Shown here piece by piece: positions 8,834 through 17,541 of a stretch of 64,000 nt of DNA. The notes below the pieces were generated by a model. It saw only the letters and a list, made by a program, of their open reading frames with translations. It was not told the DNA's origin and made no database searches. Location of the stretch: NCBI RefSeq assembly GCF_048266365.1, contig NZ_JBLWZP010000007.1, forward strand, positions 156,546 to 220,545, read 5' to 3'. This stretch comes from Galbibacter sp048266365 (lineage in GTDB: Bacteria; Bacteroidota; Bacteroidia; Flavobacteriales; Flavobacteriaceae). How positions within the stretch are numbered: position 1 is the stretch's first letter; each line of letters begins with the position of its first letter. The position numbers and the translations under genes are program-made.

Positions 8834-8990
8834 TTAGAATGAAACCGACAATAATTCTTCGCTGAGTTCATGGACAGCTTTTTCAATCTGTTTTACTCTT
8901 TCTTCGGAGGGATTGGATACCCGTTACGTACTGGCGTAACAGTGAAGTGTTGATGCTTGCTTTTTCAACATACACCTGAATTTGATTATT
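8834..8990 (-). pseudogene. fossil of a HicB-like antitoxin, C-terminal end only
   Basis: The reverse strand reads VEKASINTSLLRQYVTGIQ in one frame (about 8970-8914) and, after a one-base shift near 8911-8918, PSEERVKQIEKAVHELSEEL and LSVSF to a stop at 8834-8836. Joined, the two pieces give a helix-turn-helix tail (IN..LLRQY..G...PSE....KIE.A.H.L..ELL.V.F pattern) like the C-terminus of Bacteroidota HicB-family antitoxins. The N-terminal half and any start are missing, and no HicA toxin is seen. The assignment is by recalled pattern, so moderate. It adjoins the AbiE genes, making this a worn toxin-antitoxin patch. Confidence 0.5.
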
Positions 8991-9132
8991 AATAAAAACA
9001 CAACTTTTGAGATTGATCCAAAGTGGGGCATGATGTTTTCTAAGATATATTTTAACCACTCATTGGTATTCACATCATGTTTTTCATGGAAATACCATCA
9101 TTTGGATATAATAAAGTTTAAAAATATCTTAA

Positions 9133-9155
9133 TATACAAACTTTTAGTTTGTATA
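9133..9155. promoter_or_regulatory. 23-base palindrome, probable AbiEi operator
   Basis: A perfect nine-base inverted repeat, TATACAAAC and GTTTGTATA, separated by five bases. It lies 67 bases upstream of the abiEi start and overlaps the first half of the likely -7 promoter box. Studied AbiEi antitoxins repress their own operon by binding inverted repeats in the promoter; that this is the operator is inferred from place and symmetry. Confidence 0.6.
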
Positions 9156-9159
9156 TTTG
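9152..9159 (+). promoter_or_regulatory. -7 promoter element for abiE
   Basis: TATATTTG matches the Bacteroidota -7 consensus TAnnTTTG exactly and is interleaved with the palindrome at 9133-9155. No clear TTTG is found at -33, as can be the case for regulated promoters. Confidence 0.5.
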
Positions 9160-9173
9160 TATAAAAACAAACC

Positions 9174-9192
9174 AAACTATTTTTTATAGTTT
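9174..9192. promoter_or_regulatory. second palindrome upstream of abiEi
   Basis: Seven-base inverted repeat AAACTAT and ATAGTTT around five T residues, 30 bases before the TTG start of abiEi and just after the expected transcription start. Together with the palindrome at 9133-9155 it gives a two-site arrangement. Confidence 0.4.
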
Positions 9193-9221
9193 AAAAAAAG
9201 TCGATAACAGACACTATTAGT

Positions 9222-9986
9222 TTGGAAAAAGAGCAAAAAATAAACCGTCTTCTTAATTCACAGCCTCTAGGAGTTGTGTATTTAAGTTCGTGGTTAACGA
9301 AAAATGGGTTCTCCACGCAATTGCTGAACCGATATAAGAACAGCAATTGGATATATTCCATAGGAACAGGAGCTTGGATTCGGGTTGGTGATAAGCCTAC
9401 TTACCAGGGTGCATTGTTCGCATTGCAAGGACAAGCTGAACTGAATATTCATCCTGGAGGAAAAACCGCCTTATCATTATTGGGGAAGGCCCATTATTTG
9501 GAGCTGTCCACAAAACAAATAACGTTGTTCGGGGGAAGTGAAGAGAGCTTGCCCGCTTGGTTCTCGAAATACGACTGGGGGGTAAAAGTGAACTACTTCA
9601 GTTCCTCCTTCCTACCACCCAAAAAAGGACTGCAAATTTTGGAACAGGGGGCTTTCAGGCTGTTGGTGTCAAGCCCCACAAGGGCCTTGATGGAATGCCT
9701 GTACCTAACGCCCAAAAAGCAAGAATTGGTCGAGTGCTACGAAATAATGGAAGGGTTAAACAACCTCCGGCCAAAACAGGTACAAGAACTTTTGGGGGAA
9801 TGTACCTCCATAAAAGTAAAGCGACTTTTCTTGTATATGGCAGAAAAGGCGCGGCACGATTGGTTTAAATATATCGATTTGGAGATAATCGACCTTGGAA
9901 AAGGGAAGCGCTCCTTGGTAAAAGATGGTGTGTATATATCCAAATACCGTATTACTGTCCCTAAAGCATTAGAAAATTATGAGTAA
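9222..9986 (+). CDS. abiEi: AbiEi-family type IV antitoxin and transcriptional autoregulator
   Basis: A 254-residue protein of the type IV toxin-antitoxin family AbiEi. The N-terminal part (about 1-95; PLGVVYLSSWLTKNGFSTQL, GTGAWIRVGD and GALFALQ) is the winged-helix DNA-binding domain of the AbiEi_3 group; the C-terminal part (about 100-250; SSPTRALMECLYL and ending in FKYIDLEIIDLGKGKRSL) is the antitoxin domain. It should neutralise the nucleotidyltransferase AbiEii without binding it and repress the operon. The start is TTG at 9222. The coding frame is intact, whereas its toxin partner, whose ATG overlaps this stop by eight bases, is frameshifted. Confidence 0.85.
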   Translation: MEKEQKINRLLNSQPLGVVYLSSWLTKNGFSTQLLNRYKNSNWIYSIGTGAWIRVGDKPTYQGALFALQGQAELNIHPGGKTALSLLGKAHYLELSTKQITLFGGSEESLPAWFSKYDWGVKVNYFSSSFLPPKKGLQILEQGAFRLLVSSPTRALMECLYLTPKKQELVECYEIMEGLNNLRPKQVQELLGECTSIKVKRLFLYMAEKARHDWFKYIDLEIIDLGKGKRSLVKDGVYISKYRITVPKALENYE

Positions 9987-10871
9987 TTACAAACAACAGG
10001 TTTCGCTATTGTTACAGGTGTTACCGGAAGTGGCAAAGGAACCAGTTTTTGCACTGCATGGGGGACAGCCATCAACTTATTTGTAAGGGATATGATCAGA
10101 CTGTCTGTGGATATTGAATTGACCTACACACCCATAGAGGATAGAAAAACGTCCTTTGTGAATATTATCGATGGACTCGACCGTATAAAAATCAAGCTAG
10201 AAAAAATTCTGCCAGAAGCTGCAATTACCTTAAAAGAGAAAACTTTAAAACTTCAAATCACTACTGTAAAAGCACAGATAAAAATAGAAGTGAACCAAAT
10301 CAACAGGGGCGTGATGGATGAAATAGTAAAGTTGCCCCTGTGTGAAACAGCCCAAGAAGAATTTGACGTTTTCTGTGCAGTTCCGATAGTTCCTTTAGGA
10401 CAGTTGTACGGTGGAAAAATCTGTGCCGCATTGGACCGCCAACACCCCAGGGATTTGTTCGATGTAAAATACCTGTTGCAAAATGAAGGATTTACCGACG
10501 AAATCAAAAAGGGTTTCATATTGTTCCTTCTGAGCAGTAACCGTCCCCTACACGAAATGTTGCATCCCAATTTTATCGACCAAAGGGAAACATTGGTCAA
10601 CCAATTTGAAGGCATGAGTCCTGAAACCTTTACATATGAGGATTTTAAAAAAAGCCGGAAGGAATTGGTAAATGTAATCCATCAGAACTTGACGGACACA
10701 GACAGGGAATTCATATTGAATTTTGGCAAAGGAACACCAGATTGGAGCATCTATAATTTTGAACGGTTTCCTGCCGTACAATGGAAACTACGGAACCTTA
10801 CTAAACTTAAAAATAACAATCCATCAAAATATGATGATTTAGTTTCTGATTTAAAAAGTGTACTTTATTAA
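9979..10871 (+). pseudogene. abiEii: AbiEii-family nucleotidyltransferase toxin, frameshifted
   Basis: The ATG at 9979 overlaps the abiEi stop, as usual for the pair. The frame reads MSNYKQQVSLLLQVLPEV...PVFALHGG, then meets a stop at 10084-10086. One base appears to be missing in the G-run 10060-10064 (five G; a sixth restores GGTAINLFVRDM in frame with the long open frame that starts at 10092). The break is inside motif I (GG[ST]) of the nucleotidyltransferase. The rest is intact: LSVDIELTY (Dx[DE]), GQLYGGKICAALDRQHPRDLFDVKYL and a full C-terminal region. Expected role if functional: transfer of nucleotides that blocks growth on phage attack. As read it cannot give the normal toxin, since a product starting at 10092 lacks motif I. 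Confidence 0.85.
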
Positions 10872-10884
10872 CTGATCTTTTACT

Positions 10885-10911
10885 GTCCCAAATTCATTCT
10901 ATTTTTGGGAC
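10885..10911 (+). terminator. stem-loop after the abiE genes
   Basis: Eight-base perfect stem GTCCCAAA (10885-10892) and TTTGGGAC (10904-10911) with an eleven-base loop, 13 bases after the abiEii stop. There is no U-tract, so termination is uncertain. Confidence 0.4.
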
Positions 10912-11073
10912 AAAGTGAATATGAAAATAAGATAAGTACTATTTATGATTGACCCCCTATAATATTCTTATTCTAAAAACATCAATTGCCACCAAACCAT
11001 ATTTTAATCTCAAAAATACCCAAATGTTGTACCTGAGCAATAAAGTAACGAAGAATTGACTCTGATTTTAATA

Positions 11074-11104
11074 AAAAAAGCCGAAGATTTCTCTTCAGCT
11101 TTTT
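11074..11104 (-). terminator. terminator of tRNA-Leu
   Basis: On the minus strand, the stem AGCTGAAGA / TCTTCGGCT (plus-strand 11092-11100 and 11079-11087, one G-T pair) with a GAAA-type tetraloop is followed by a run of seven T. It begins a few bases after the tRNA 3' end. Confidence 0.75.
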
Positions 11105-11106
11105 GT

Positions 11107-11187
11107 GCGGGTGAAAGGACTCGAACCTTCACACCTTGCGGCACTAGATCCTAAGTCTAGCGTGTCTACCAATTCCACCACACCCGC
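11107..11187 (-). tRNA. tRNA-Leu (anticodon UAG)
   Basis: The reverse strand folds into an 81-base cloverleaf: acceptor GCGGGTG pairing with CACCCGC, anticodon stem CTAGA/TCTAG around the loop CTTAGGA (anticodon TAG), a long class II variable arm, and TTCGAGT in the T loop. CCA is not encoded. A classic promoter (11206-11235) and a terminator flank it. It adjoins the decayed AbiE patch, but I find no repeat of its 3' end on the far side of that patch. Confidence 0.95.
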
Positions 11188-11205
11188 CTGTGCGTTTTGT
11201 GGGTG

Positions 11206-11235
11206 CAAATATAAATCTATTTTTTAAAAATCAAA
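11206..11235 (-). promoter_or_regulatory. promoter of tRNA-Leu
   Basis: On the minus strand TTTG (11235-11232), an 18-base spacer and TATATTTG (11213-11206): an exact match to the Bacteroidota -33/-7 pair, 19 bases before the tRNA. Confidence 0.8.
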
Positions 11236-11267
11236 CTTAATAATTAAAAAAAATCTTCTTTTTTTGG

Positions 11268-11275
11268 TACATTTG
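11268..11275 (+). promoter_or_regulatory. -7 promoter element of the M20 peptidase gene
   Basis: TACATTTG fits TAnnTTTG and lies 20 bases before the ATG at 11296, giving a short leader. A -33 TTTG is not evident. Confidence 0.45.
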
Positions 11276-11295
11276 AAGTTGTAACAATTTACTTC

Positions 11296-12684
11296 ATGGA
11301 AAATTTAAAGTCGTATATCAATACGAACAAGGATCGATTCATTTCAGAACTCATAGAATTATTAAAAATGCCATCTGTAAGTGCAGACCCTGCATTCTCT
11401 CACGATGTACTTAATACTGCAGAGGCCGTTAAAACAGCTTTAGATAACGCGGGTTGCGATTATGTTGAAGTATGTGAGACTCCTGGTTACCCTATTGTTT
11501 ATGGAGAAAAAATCATTGACAAGACATTGCCGACTGTTCTGGTATACGGACATTATGACGTCCAACCGGCAGATCCGGTAGAGCTTTGGGATTCTCCTCC
11601 ATTTGAGCCTGTGATTAAGAAAACAGAATTACATCCAGATGGTGCAATTTTCGCACGAGGTGCCTGTGATGATAAAGGTCAGATGTTTATGCACGTAAAG
11701 GCTTTGGAATACATGACCCAAAACAATCAACTGCCCTGTAATGTGAAGTTTATGATTGAAGGTGAAGAAGAAGTTGGTTCTGAGAGTTTGGAATGGTTTA
11801 TTTTGAATAACCGCGAAAAATTAAGTAACGATGTTATTCTAATCTCGGATACCGGAATGATTGCCAATGATGTTCCCTCTATTACAACAGGCTTAAGAGG
11901 ATTAAGTTACGTTGAGGTTGAGGTGGTTGGTCCCAACAGAGATTTACATAGTGGATTATATGGCGGAGCAGTAGCCAACCCTATCAATATCCTCAATAAA
12001 ATGATTGCTGGACTGCACGATGTAAATAACCGTATTAAGGTACCTGGCTTTTATGATAAGGTAGAAGAATTATCTATTGAAGAGCGTTCAGAAATGGCAA
12101 AGGCACCTTTTTCTTTGGAGACTTATAAGTCGTCTATCGGTATTGAAGATGTCTATGGAGAAAAAGGATACACTACAAATGAAAGAAACAGCATTCGTCC
12201 AACTTTAGATGTTAATGGCATCTGGGGAGGTTATATTGGAGAAGGTGCTAAAACGGTGATTCCAAGTAAAGCCTATGCGAAAATATCTATGCGATTAGTG
12301 CCACATCAAGACTGGAAGGAAATCAGTGAATTATTTCAAGCGTATTTTGAGAGCTTGGCTCCAAAAGGAGTCAAGGTGATCGTTAAGCCGCATCATGGTG
12401 GATATCCTTATGTGACCCCTATTGATAGCCTTGGGTATCAAGCAGCGAGTAAAGCCTATCAAGCGACTTTCGGAAAAGTTCCAATTCCACAAAGAAGCGG
12501 TGGTAGTATTCCGATAGTATCATTGTTTGAACAGGAGCTTAAAAGCAAAACTATCTTAATGGGATTTGGGCTTAATAGTGATGCGATTCACTCCCCAAAT
12601 GAACACTACGGTATTTGGAATTACCTTAAAGGAATAGAAACCATACCATACTTTTACAAATATTTTACTGAGCTAAACAAATAA
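11296..12684 (+). CDS. M20 family dipeptidase
   Basis: A 462-residue zinc exopeptidase of the M20/carnosinase-like group that hydrolyses dipeptides and short peptides in the cytosol. Metal ligands and catalytic residues are visible: VYGHYDVQPADP (His86, Asp88), ARGACDDKGQ (Asp125 bridging), EGEEEVGS (catalytic Glu near 157-158) and SDTGM (Asp185); the last His is in SDAIHSPNEHYGIWNY. The lid/dimerisation domain (about 205-365) is present, so length is normal. It has its own promoter and a strong terminator at 12719-12750, so it is a single-gene unit next to two other peptidase genes. Confidence 0.94.
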   Translation: MENLKSYINTNKDRFISELIELLKMPSVSADPAFSHDVLNTAEAVKTALDNAGCDYVEVCETPGYPIVYGEKIIDKTLPTVLVYGHYDVQPADPVELWDSPPFEPVIKKTELHPDGAIFARGACDDKGQMFMHVKALEYMTQNNQLPCNVKFMIEGEEEVGSESLEWFILNNREKLSNDVILISDTGMIANDVPSITTGLRGLSYVEVEVVGPNRDLHSGLYGGAVANPINILNKMIAGLHDVNNRIKVPGFYDKVEELSIEERSEMAKAPFSLETYKSSIGIEDVYGEKGYTTNERNSIRPTLDVNGIWGGYIGEGAKTVIPSKAYAKISMRLVPHQDWKEISELFQAYFESLAPKGVKVIVKPHHGGYPYVTPIDSLGYQAASKAYQATFGKVPIPQRSGGSIPIVSLFEQELKSKTILMGFGLNSDAIHSPNEHYGIWNYLKGIETIPYFYKYFTELNK

Positions 12685-12718
12685 GTATTAGCATTAAATA
12701 TATAAAAGCATACCTAAT

Positions 12719-12750
12719 TAAACGCTCCTTACTTACCTAGGGAGCGTTTT
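12719..12750 (+). terminator. terminator of the M20 peptidase gene
   Basis: Stem AACGCTCC (12721-12728) and GGAGCGTT (12741-12748) with a twelve-base loop and a TTTT tail. Confidence 0.8.
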
Positions 12751-12848
12751 AATATTATCTTATGTTGGTATCATATTACCCGTTTTTTAATAGAGAATTG
12801 TAATATTCGTCAATTATCATCAAATTTGGACTCATAAATTAAATTGTA

Positions 12849-14240
12849 ATGTTTACACGAGAAGTTTATATAGGCAGAAGAGCTGAACTAAAAAAGAATT
12901 TAGGAAAAGGCACAATCTTGTTCCCGGGAAATGGAGAAAGCGGAATGAATTTTAAAGACAACTGGTATCCTTTTAAACAGGACAGTACTTTTCTATACTA
13001 TACAGGGATTAATATACCCGATGTCTATTTCGTTATTGATATTGAGGAAGATCAAGAAATACTTTTTGGAAATGATCCGACTCCTGAAGAAATCGTATGG
13101 ATAGGACCGACTACTCCGCTGAGAGAACTGGCGGAGGCCTCAGGAATTAAAAACATAAAACCTTTAAGCGAACTTGCAGATTATCTTGCCAAAGCGTCTC
13201 GGAAAAATCAAGTTCATTTTCTACCTCCATATAGAGGAGAGACTAGCGTAACGCTACACAAGCTTCTTGGTCTGTCGATAGCCGAGGTAAGTACCAAACA
13301 TTCGATTGCCTTGATAAAGGCCGTTGTAAAACAACGAGAAATTAAGGAATCAGTGGAGGTAGAGCAATTACATGAGGCTGTAAATATTACTGCAGCCATG
13401 CACACTTACGCTATCCAGAATGCGAGAGCAGGTAAAACAGAAAAACAAATTGCTGGCGATCTTCAAGCCATTGCCATAGGTGGCGGTGGAAATATATCTT
13501 TTCCAATCATACTTACAGCTAATGGACAATATCTGCATAACCATGCTTCTGAGAAGAAACTGGTTAACGGGGAGCTCGTGTTATGTGACTGCGGTGCAGA
13601 AACAGCAATGGGTTACGCCGGGGATATGACAAGAACTTTTCCTGTGGCAGAACAATTTACTGCCTTACAGAAAGAAGTATACAATATCGTTCTTGATGCT
13701 CATAATTCAGCCATTGCAGCTTTGAAGCCCGGTATAAGATTCTTGGACGTGCATTTATTGGCTTCCACTAGACTGGTTGAAGGCTTGAAAGGTTTAGGAC
13801 TTGTCAAAGGAAATACAGAAGATGCGGTTGCTGCAGGAGCACATACATTGTTTTTCCAATGCGGTCTTGGGCATATGATGGGCTTAGATGTTCACGATAT
13901 GGAAAACCTTGGAGAGCCCTATGTAGGATATACAGATACCTTAAAGAAAAGTGATGTCTTCGGATTGAGGTCACTACGATTAGGAAAAGAGCTCAAAGAA
14001 GGTTTTGTAATTACTGTAGAACCGGGTTTGTATTTCAATCCTTATTTGATAGATGCGTGGAAAGCAGAGCAAAAATTGAGTGAATTTATCAATTATAAGG
14101 AAGTAGAGAAATTTAAAAATTTTGGTGGAATACGCATAGAAGAAGACTTCCTGATTACTTCAACTTCTAGTCAATTATTAGGTGGACCATTGGCTAAAAC
14201 AGTCTCAGATGTTGAGGAATTAATAAACGCTTCTAAATAA
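12849..14240 (+). CDS. pepP: M24 family aminopeptidase P (Xaa-Pro aminopeptidase)
   Basis: A 463-residue metallopeptidase that removes N-terminal residues before proline. An N-terminal creatinase-like domain (about 1-165, with DNWYPFKQDSTFLYYTGI) is followed by the pita-bread catalytic domain. Its five metal ligands lie in LVLCDCGAETAMGYAGDMTRTF (split as DCGAETAMGY and AGDMTRTF, two Asp), GLGHMMGLDVHDM (His), TVEPGLYFNP (Glu) and GGIRIEEDFLIT (Glu). The gene is followed after 30 bases by the dipeptidyl peptidase gene on the same strand, so both probably serve breakdown of proline-containing peptides. No signal peptide is seen; it is likely cytosolic. Confidence 0.94.
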   Translation: MFTREVYIGRRAELKKNLGKGTILFPGNGESGMNFKDNWYPFKQDSTFLYYTGINIPDVYFVIDIEEDQEILFGNDPTPEEIVWIGPTTPLRELAEASGIKNIKPLSELADYLAKASRKNQVHFLPPYRGETSVTLHKLLGLSIAEVSTKHSIALIKAVVKQREIKESVEVEQLHEAVNITAAMHTYAIQNARAGKTEKQIAGDLQAIAIGGGGNISFPIILTANGQYLHNHASEKKLVNGELVLCDCGAETAMGYAGDMTRTFPVAEQFTALQKEVYNIVLDAHNSAIAALKPGIRFLDVHLLASTRLVEGLKGLGLVKGNTEDAVAAGAHTLFFQCGLGHMMGLDVHDMENLGEPYVGYTDTLKKSDVFGLRSLRLGKELKEGFVITVEPGLYFNPYLIDAWKAEQKLSEFINYKEVEKFKNFGGIRIEEDFLITSTSSQLLGGPLAKTVSDVEELINASK

Positions 14241-14270
14241 TAGTAACCCTAAAGAAGATATCATTGTAAT

Positions 14271-16508
14271 ATGCATGTATATAAATTAAAAAGTCTTTTC
14301 TGTGTTTTTCTTCTTAGCTGTTTTATGGTACAGTCGCAAGAGGAGCTTAGCTTGGAGGCTATTTTCAATTCATCCCGATACCGTAGTGAATATCAAAGTC
14401 CGGTTTTTTGGATCTCAAAAGGGGATGCTTATATCACCATTGCAACCAGTGCCAATGGAGAAAAACAGCTTATAAAGCATAAAAGTAAAAACGACGACAC
14501 AAGTGTTTTTTTATCATCCGAGGCACTTACACCATCGGGAGCGACAAGAGCCATAGATGTTGAGGCTTTCAGCTTGAGTGATGACCAGACAAAGGTGTTG
14601 ATTTTTACAAACTCAAGTAAAGTCTGGCGCTCGAATACCAAAGGGGATTATTGGGTATACGATTTTAAGCAATCAAAGCTCAGCCAGATAGGAAAAGAAT
14701 TCCCCGCATCATCCTTAATGTTCGCAAAATTCTCAAGTGATAATCTCAAGGTGGCCTATGTTCATGATTTTGATGTCTACACAGAAAACTTAAGCACTGG
14801 AGAAATACAGCAGCTGACTGTCGACGGAAGTACTACCCATATCAATGGAACCTTTGATTGGGTGTATGAGGAAGAATTCGGGATGCGAGATGGATTTTCC
14901 TGGAGTCCCGACGATCAGCGTATTGCATTTTGGCAATTAGATGCTTCTCATACAGGGACTTTCTATATGATCAATAACACGGATTCTGTGTATTCAAAGC
15001 CGATTCCAATTCAGTACCCAAAGGTTGGGCAGCCACCTTCCAAAACTAAGGTTGGCATCATAAACATCACAGATGGCGCCATACATTGGATACCGGTCCC
15101 AGGGGATCCAGTACAGCATTATCTTCCAGGGATGCAATGGGTTAATGAAGATTTACTACTGATCCAACAGCTCAATAGAAAACAAAATCAACTTATCGTT
15201 TACAGTTATCAGGTGGATTCCGGTAAGCTCGAAAAAGTGTATACTGAAAAGCACAGTGCATGGGTGGATTTGAGGTATCCTGATGCGTCCTCCAACCAAT
15301 GGGATGGGAATGATTTATTATTGACAGATTCCAATAGCGCATTTTTAAGAATGACAGAAACCGGGGATTGGCGCCATGTATATAAGATCAATATTGTCAC
15401 AGGAGAGAAAACCTTATTGACGCCTGGCGATTACGATGTGGCTACTATATATGCGCTCTCGGATCGTGACTTGTACTTCAGCGCATCCCCAAATAACGCA
15501 ACACAACGCTATTTGTACAGTGTGCCGTTAAGTGGAAAAGGGAAATTAAAAAGGATAACACCTGAGAGTTTCCGTGGAATCAATACTTATAAAATTTCAC
15601 CAAATGGGAAATATGCGATTCATAAGCATACCAATACTGAAACACCAACCACATCGCGACTTGTACGTTTACCAGGACACCAGTCGGTTACAACATTGGT
15701 TTCCAATGAACACCTGAAAGGGGAGTTGGCAAAATTACAATTACCAACGACTTCATTTTTTAAAGTAACCACAAGTGAAGGTATACAAGTCGATGGACGA
15801 ATCACTAAGCCAGTAAATTTTGATCCAGCTAAAAAGTATCCGATAGTGTTTAACGTTTATGGAGAACCATGGGGACAATTGGCTACTGATAGTTGGATTG
15901 GGATGTTTGATGTTTACTTGGCAAGCAAAGGCTTTGTTATCATAAAAATGGATAACAGAGGGACGCCATCTCTAAAAGGGAGTGACTGGAGAAAATCGAT
16001 CTATAAAAAAGTAGGGGTGATCAATACCAGAGATCAGGCTCTTGCTGCAGAAGAGGTGCTGGAGTGGCCTTTTGTCGATAAGGAAAGGATTTCCGTGTGG
16101 GGTTGGAGCGGTGGAGGCTCAATGACCCTTAACCTGATGTTTAAATATCCAGAACTTTATCAAACTGGAATTTCAATAGCTCCGGTTTCAAACCAGTTAT
16201 TGTACAATAACGTCTATCAGGAACGCTATATGGGGCTTTCTAAGGATAACATGGAGGATTATATAGCGGGTTCACCAGCGACCTATGCTGAAAACTTGCA
16301 GGGTGATCTTCTTTTAATTCATGGTACAGGAGACGATAATGTTCATTATCAGAACGCTGAGCACCTCATCAATGAATTAATCCGCAGCAACAAACAATTC
16401 GACATGATGTCTTACCCGAATCGTTCTCACGGTATTTACGAGGGAAAAAACACCTCTCTACATCTTTACACACTGATTTCTAATTATCTGTTAGAACATA
16501 ACAAATAA
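14271..16508 (+). CDS. dipeptidyl peptidase IV-like S9 serine peptidase
   Basis: A 745-residue secreted peptidase that cleaves Xaa-Pro dipeptides from N-termini. A signal peptide (about 1-22, ending MVQSQ) precedes the beta-propeller (to about 490), which holds the substrate-anchoring DWVYEEEFGMRDGF double-Glu motif. The C-terminal alpha/beta-hydrolase domain carries the triad Ser613 (GWSGGGS), Asp688 (HGTGDDNVHYQ) and His720 (NRSHGIYEG). The usual residue after the Ser is Tyr (GWSYGG); Gly here is a departure but keeps the nucleophile. It forms an operon with the M24 peptidase and is closed by the terminator at 16538-16564. Confidence 0.94.
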   Translation: MHVYKLKSLFCVFLLSCFMVQSQEELSLEAIFNSSRYRSEYQSPVFWISKGDAYITIATSANGEKQLIKHKSKNDDTSVFLSSEALTPSGATRAIDVEAFSLSDDQTKVLIFTNSSKVWRSNTKGDYWVYDFKQSKLSQIGKEFPASSLMFAKFSSDNLKVAYVHDFDVYTENLSTGEIQQLTVDGSTTHINGTFDWVYEEEFGMRDGFSWSPDDQRIAFWQLDASHTGTFYMINNTDSVYSKPIPIQYPKVGQPPSKTKVGIINITDGAIHWIPVPGDPVQHYLPGMQWVNEDLLLIQQLNRKQNQLIVYSYQVDSGKLEKVYTEKHSAWVDLRYPDASSNQWDGNDLLLTDSNSAFLRMTETGDWRHVYKINIVTGEKTLLTPGDYDVATIYALSDRDLYFSASPNNATQRYLYSVPLSGKGKLKRITPESFRGINTYKISPNGKYAIHKHTNTETPTTSRLVRLPGHQSVTTLVSNEHLKGELAKLQLPTTSFFKVTTSEGIQVDGRITKPVNFDPAKKYPIVFNVYGEPWGQLATDSWIGMFDVYLASKGFVIIKMDNRGTPSLKGSDWRKSIYKKVGVINTRDQALAAEEVLEWPFVDKERISVWGWSGGGSMTLNLMFKYPELYQTGISIAPVSNQLLYNNVYQERYMGLSKDNMEDYIAGSPATYAENLQGDLLLIHGTGDDNVHYQNAEHLINELIRSNKQFDMMSYPNRSHGIYEGKNTSLHLYTLISNYLLEHNK

Positions 16509-16537
16509 TAGCTAGAATAACAGTGTTGTTTTTACTA

Positions 16538-16564
16538 GAAAACCGAGGTTTAACCTCGGTTTTT
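16538..16564. terminator. terminator after the DPP IV gene
   Basis: Near-perfect stem AAACCGAGGTT (16540-16550) and AACCTCGGTTT (16552-16562) with a T-run after and an A-run before; it can act in both directions. Confidence 0.75.
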
Positions 16565-16647
16565 GAATTTTGAGGTCTATGCCTTTGGTGAATTCCATCC
16601 AAAAAATAGATTCAATATGCCATTTTTCTTTACTTTTACCAGTAGAT

Positions 16648-17541
16648 ATGTCAACTGAAAAACGTTTAAACTCGGCCTTTAAGAACGCAACCAATATCCC
16701 TTTTGATGAGAACTCAAAATTTATAATTTTCAGTGATTGTCACAGAGGCGATAATAGTTTTGCCGATGATTTTGCCAACAATAGGAATACCTATTTTCAC
16801 GCCCTTAAGGAATACCTTAAAGAGGGTTTTACCTATATTGAACTTGGTGATGGAAACGAACTCTGGGAGAACATACATTTTAAAAGCATATTTGAGTCTC
16901 ATAAAAACGTATTTCTACTGCTGAAGGAATTTTATGATGATAACCGCCTTCATATGTTGTACGGCAATCATGACATGATTTATACCAGTCAAGAAATCAC
17001 CAAAAAGCATTATGATAGTTGGAAGGATCCCAACACCCTAGAGCAAGTTCCGCTTATGCCGGGGCTTAAATATCACGAGGCCTTAGTACTTAAAGAGACT
17101 ACGACAGGCCAAGAAATATTTTTGACTCACGGTCATCAAGCTGATTGGTGGAATCATCGTTTTTGGCGACTCAGCAGGTTTATGGTTCGGGTATTGTGGA
17201 GACCCTTGCAGGTTGTAGGTATTTCAGATCCTACAAGTCCTGCAAAGAATCACAAAGAATTAATGAGAGTCGAGAGACGAATCAAAAAATGGATGCTCAA
17301 AAACAGTTGGATAATGACCATTACCGGACATACCCATCGACCAAGATTCCCGGAGCCTGGAGAAATCCCCTTTTTTAACGATGGAAGCTGTGTTTTCCCT
17401 AGAAGTATCACAGGGATTGAGATCCAAAAAGGAAGCATTTGTCTGGTGAAATGGTATGTAGATACTACCGATCAAGGTTTTCTTCAAGTCGTTCGTAGCG
17501 TTTTGGAAGGACCTAGGAAATTGAGCGCTTACCAACAGTAA
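16648..17541 (+). CDS. calcineurin-like metallophosphoesterase
   Basis: A 298-residue cytosolic phosphoesterase with the full set of two-metal motifs: FSDCHRGDN (Asp and His), ELGDGNELW (GDG/N), LYGNHDM (GNHD), THGHQADWWN (GHQ) and ITGHTHRPRF (GHTH). The general arrangement recalls UDP-2,3-diacylglucosamine hydrolases (LpxH) but the family is broader, and substrate cannot be assigned. The frame is open from 16570, but that start lies at the foot of the preceding terminator; the ATG at 16648, just before homology begins, is chosen. Confidence 0.88.
   Translation: MSTEKRLNSAFKNATNIPFDENSKFIIFSDCHRGDNSFADDFANNRNTYFHALKEYLKEGFTYIELGDGNELWENIHFKSIFESHKNVFLLLKEFYDDNRLHMLYGNHDMIYTSQEITKKHYDSWKDPNTLEQVPLMPGLKYHEALVLKETTTGQEIFLTHGHQADWWNHRFWRLSRFMVRVLWRPLQVVGISDPTSPAKNHKELMRVERRIKKWMLKNSWIMTITGHTHRPRFPEPGEIPFFNDGSCVFPRSITGIEIQKGSICLVKWYVDTTDQGFLQVVRSVLEGPRKLSAYQQ

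Noticed and set aside
8925..8942. Palindrome GTTACG-N6-CGTAAC as an operator or insertion end
   Set aside because: It lies inside the HicB-like fossil reading and has no partner; six-base arms are expected by chance.
9557..9868. Alternative-frame protein inside abiEi
   Set aside because: It overlaps the AbiEi frame throughout and shows no motif or start signal.
10092..10160. DIE in place of DID in AbiEii as an inactivating change
   Set aside because: The nucleotidyltransferase signature allows Dx[DE], so this alone is no evidence of decay; the frameshift is.
8820..11187. AbiE patch as an island inserted at tRNA-Leu
   Set aside because: No integrase and no copy of the tRNA 3' end (gcgggtgaaagg) on the far side of the patch.
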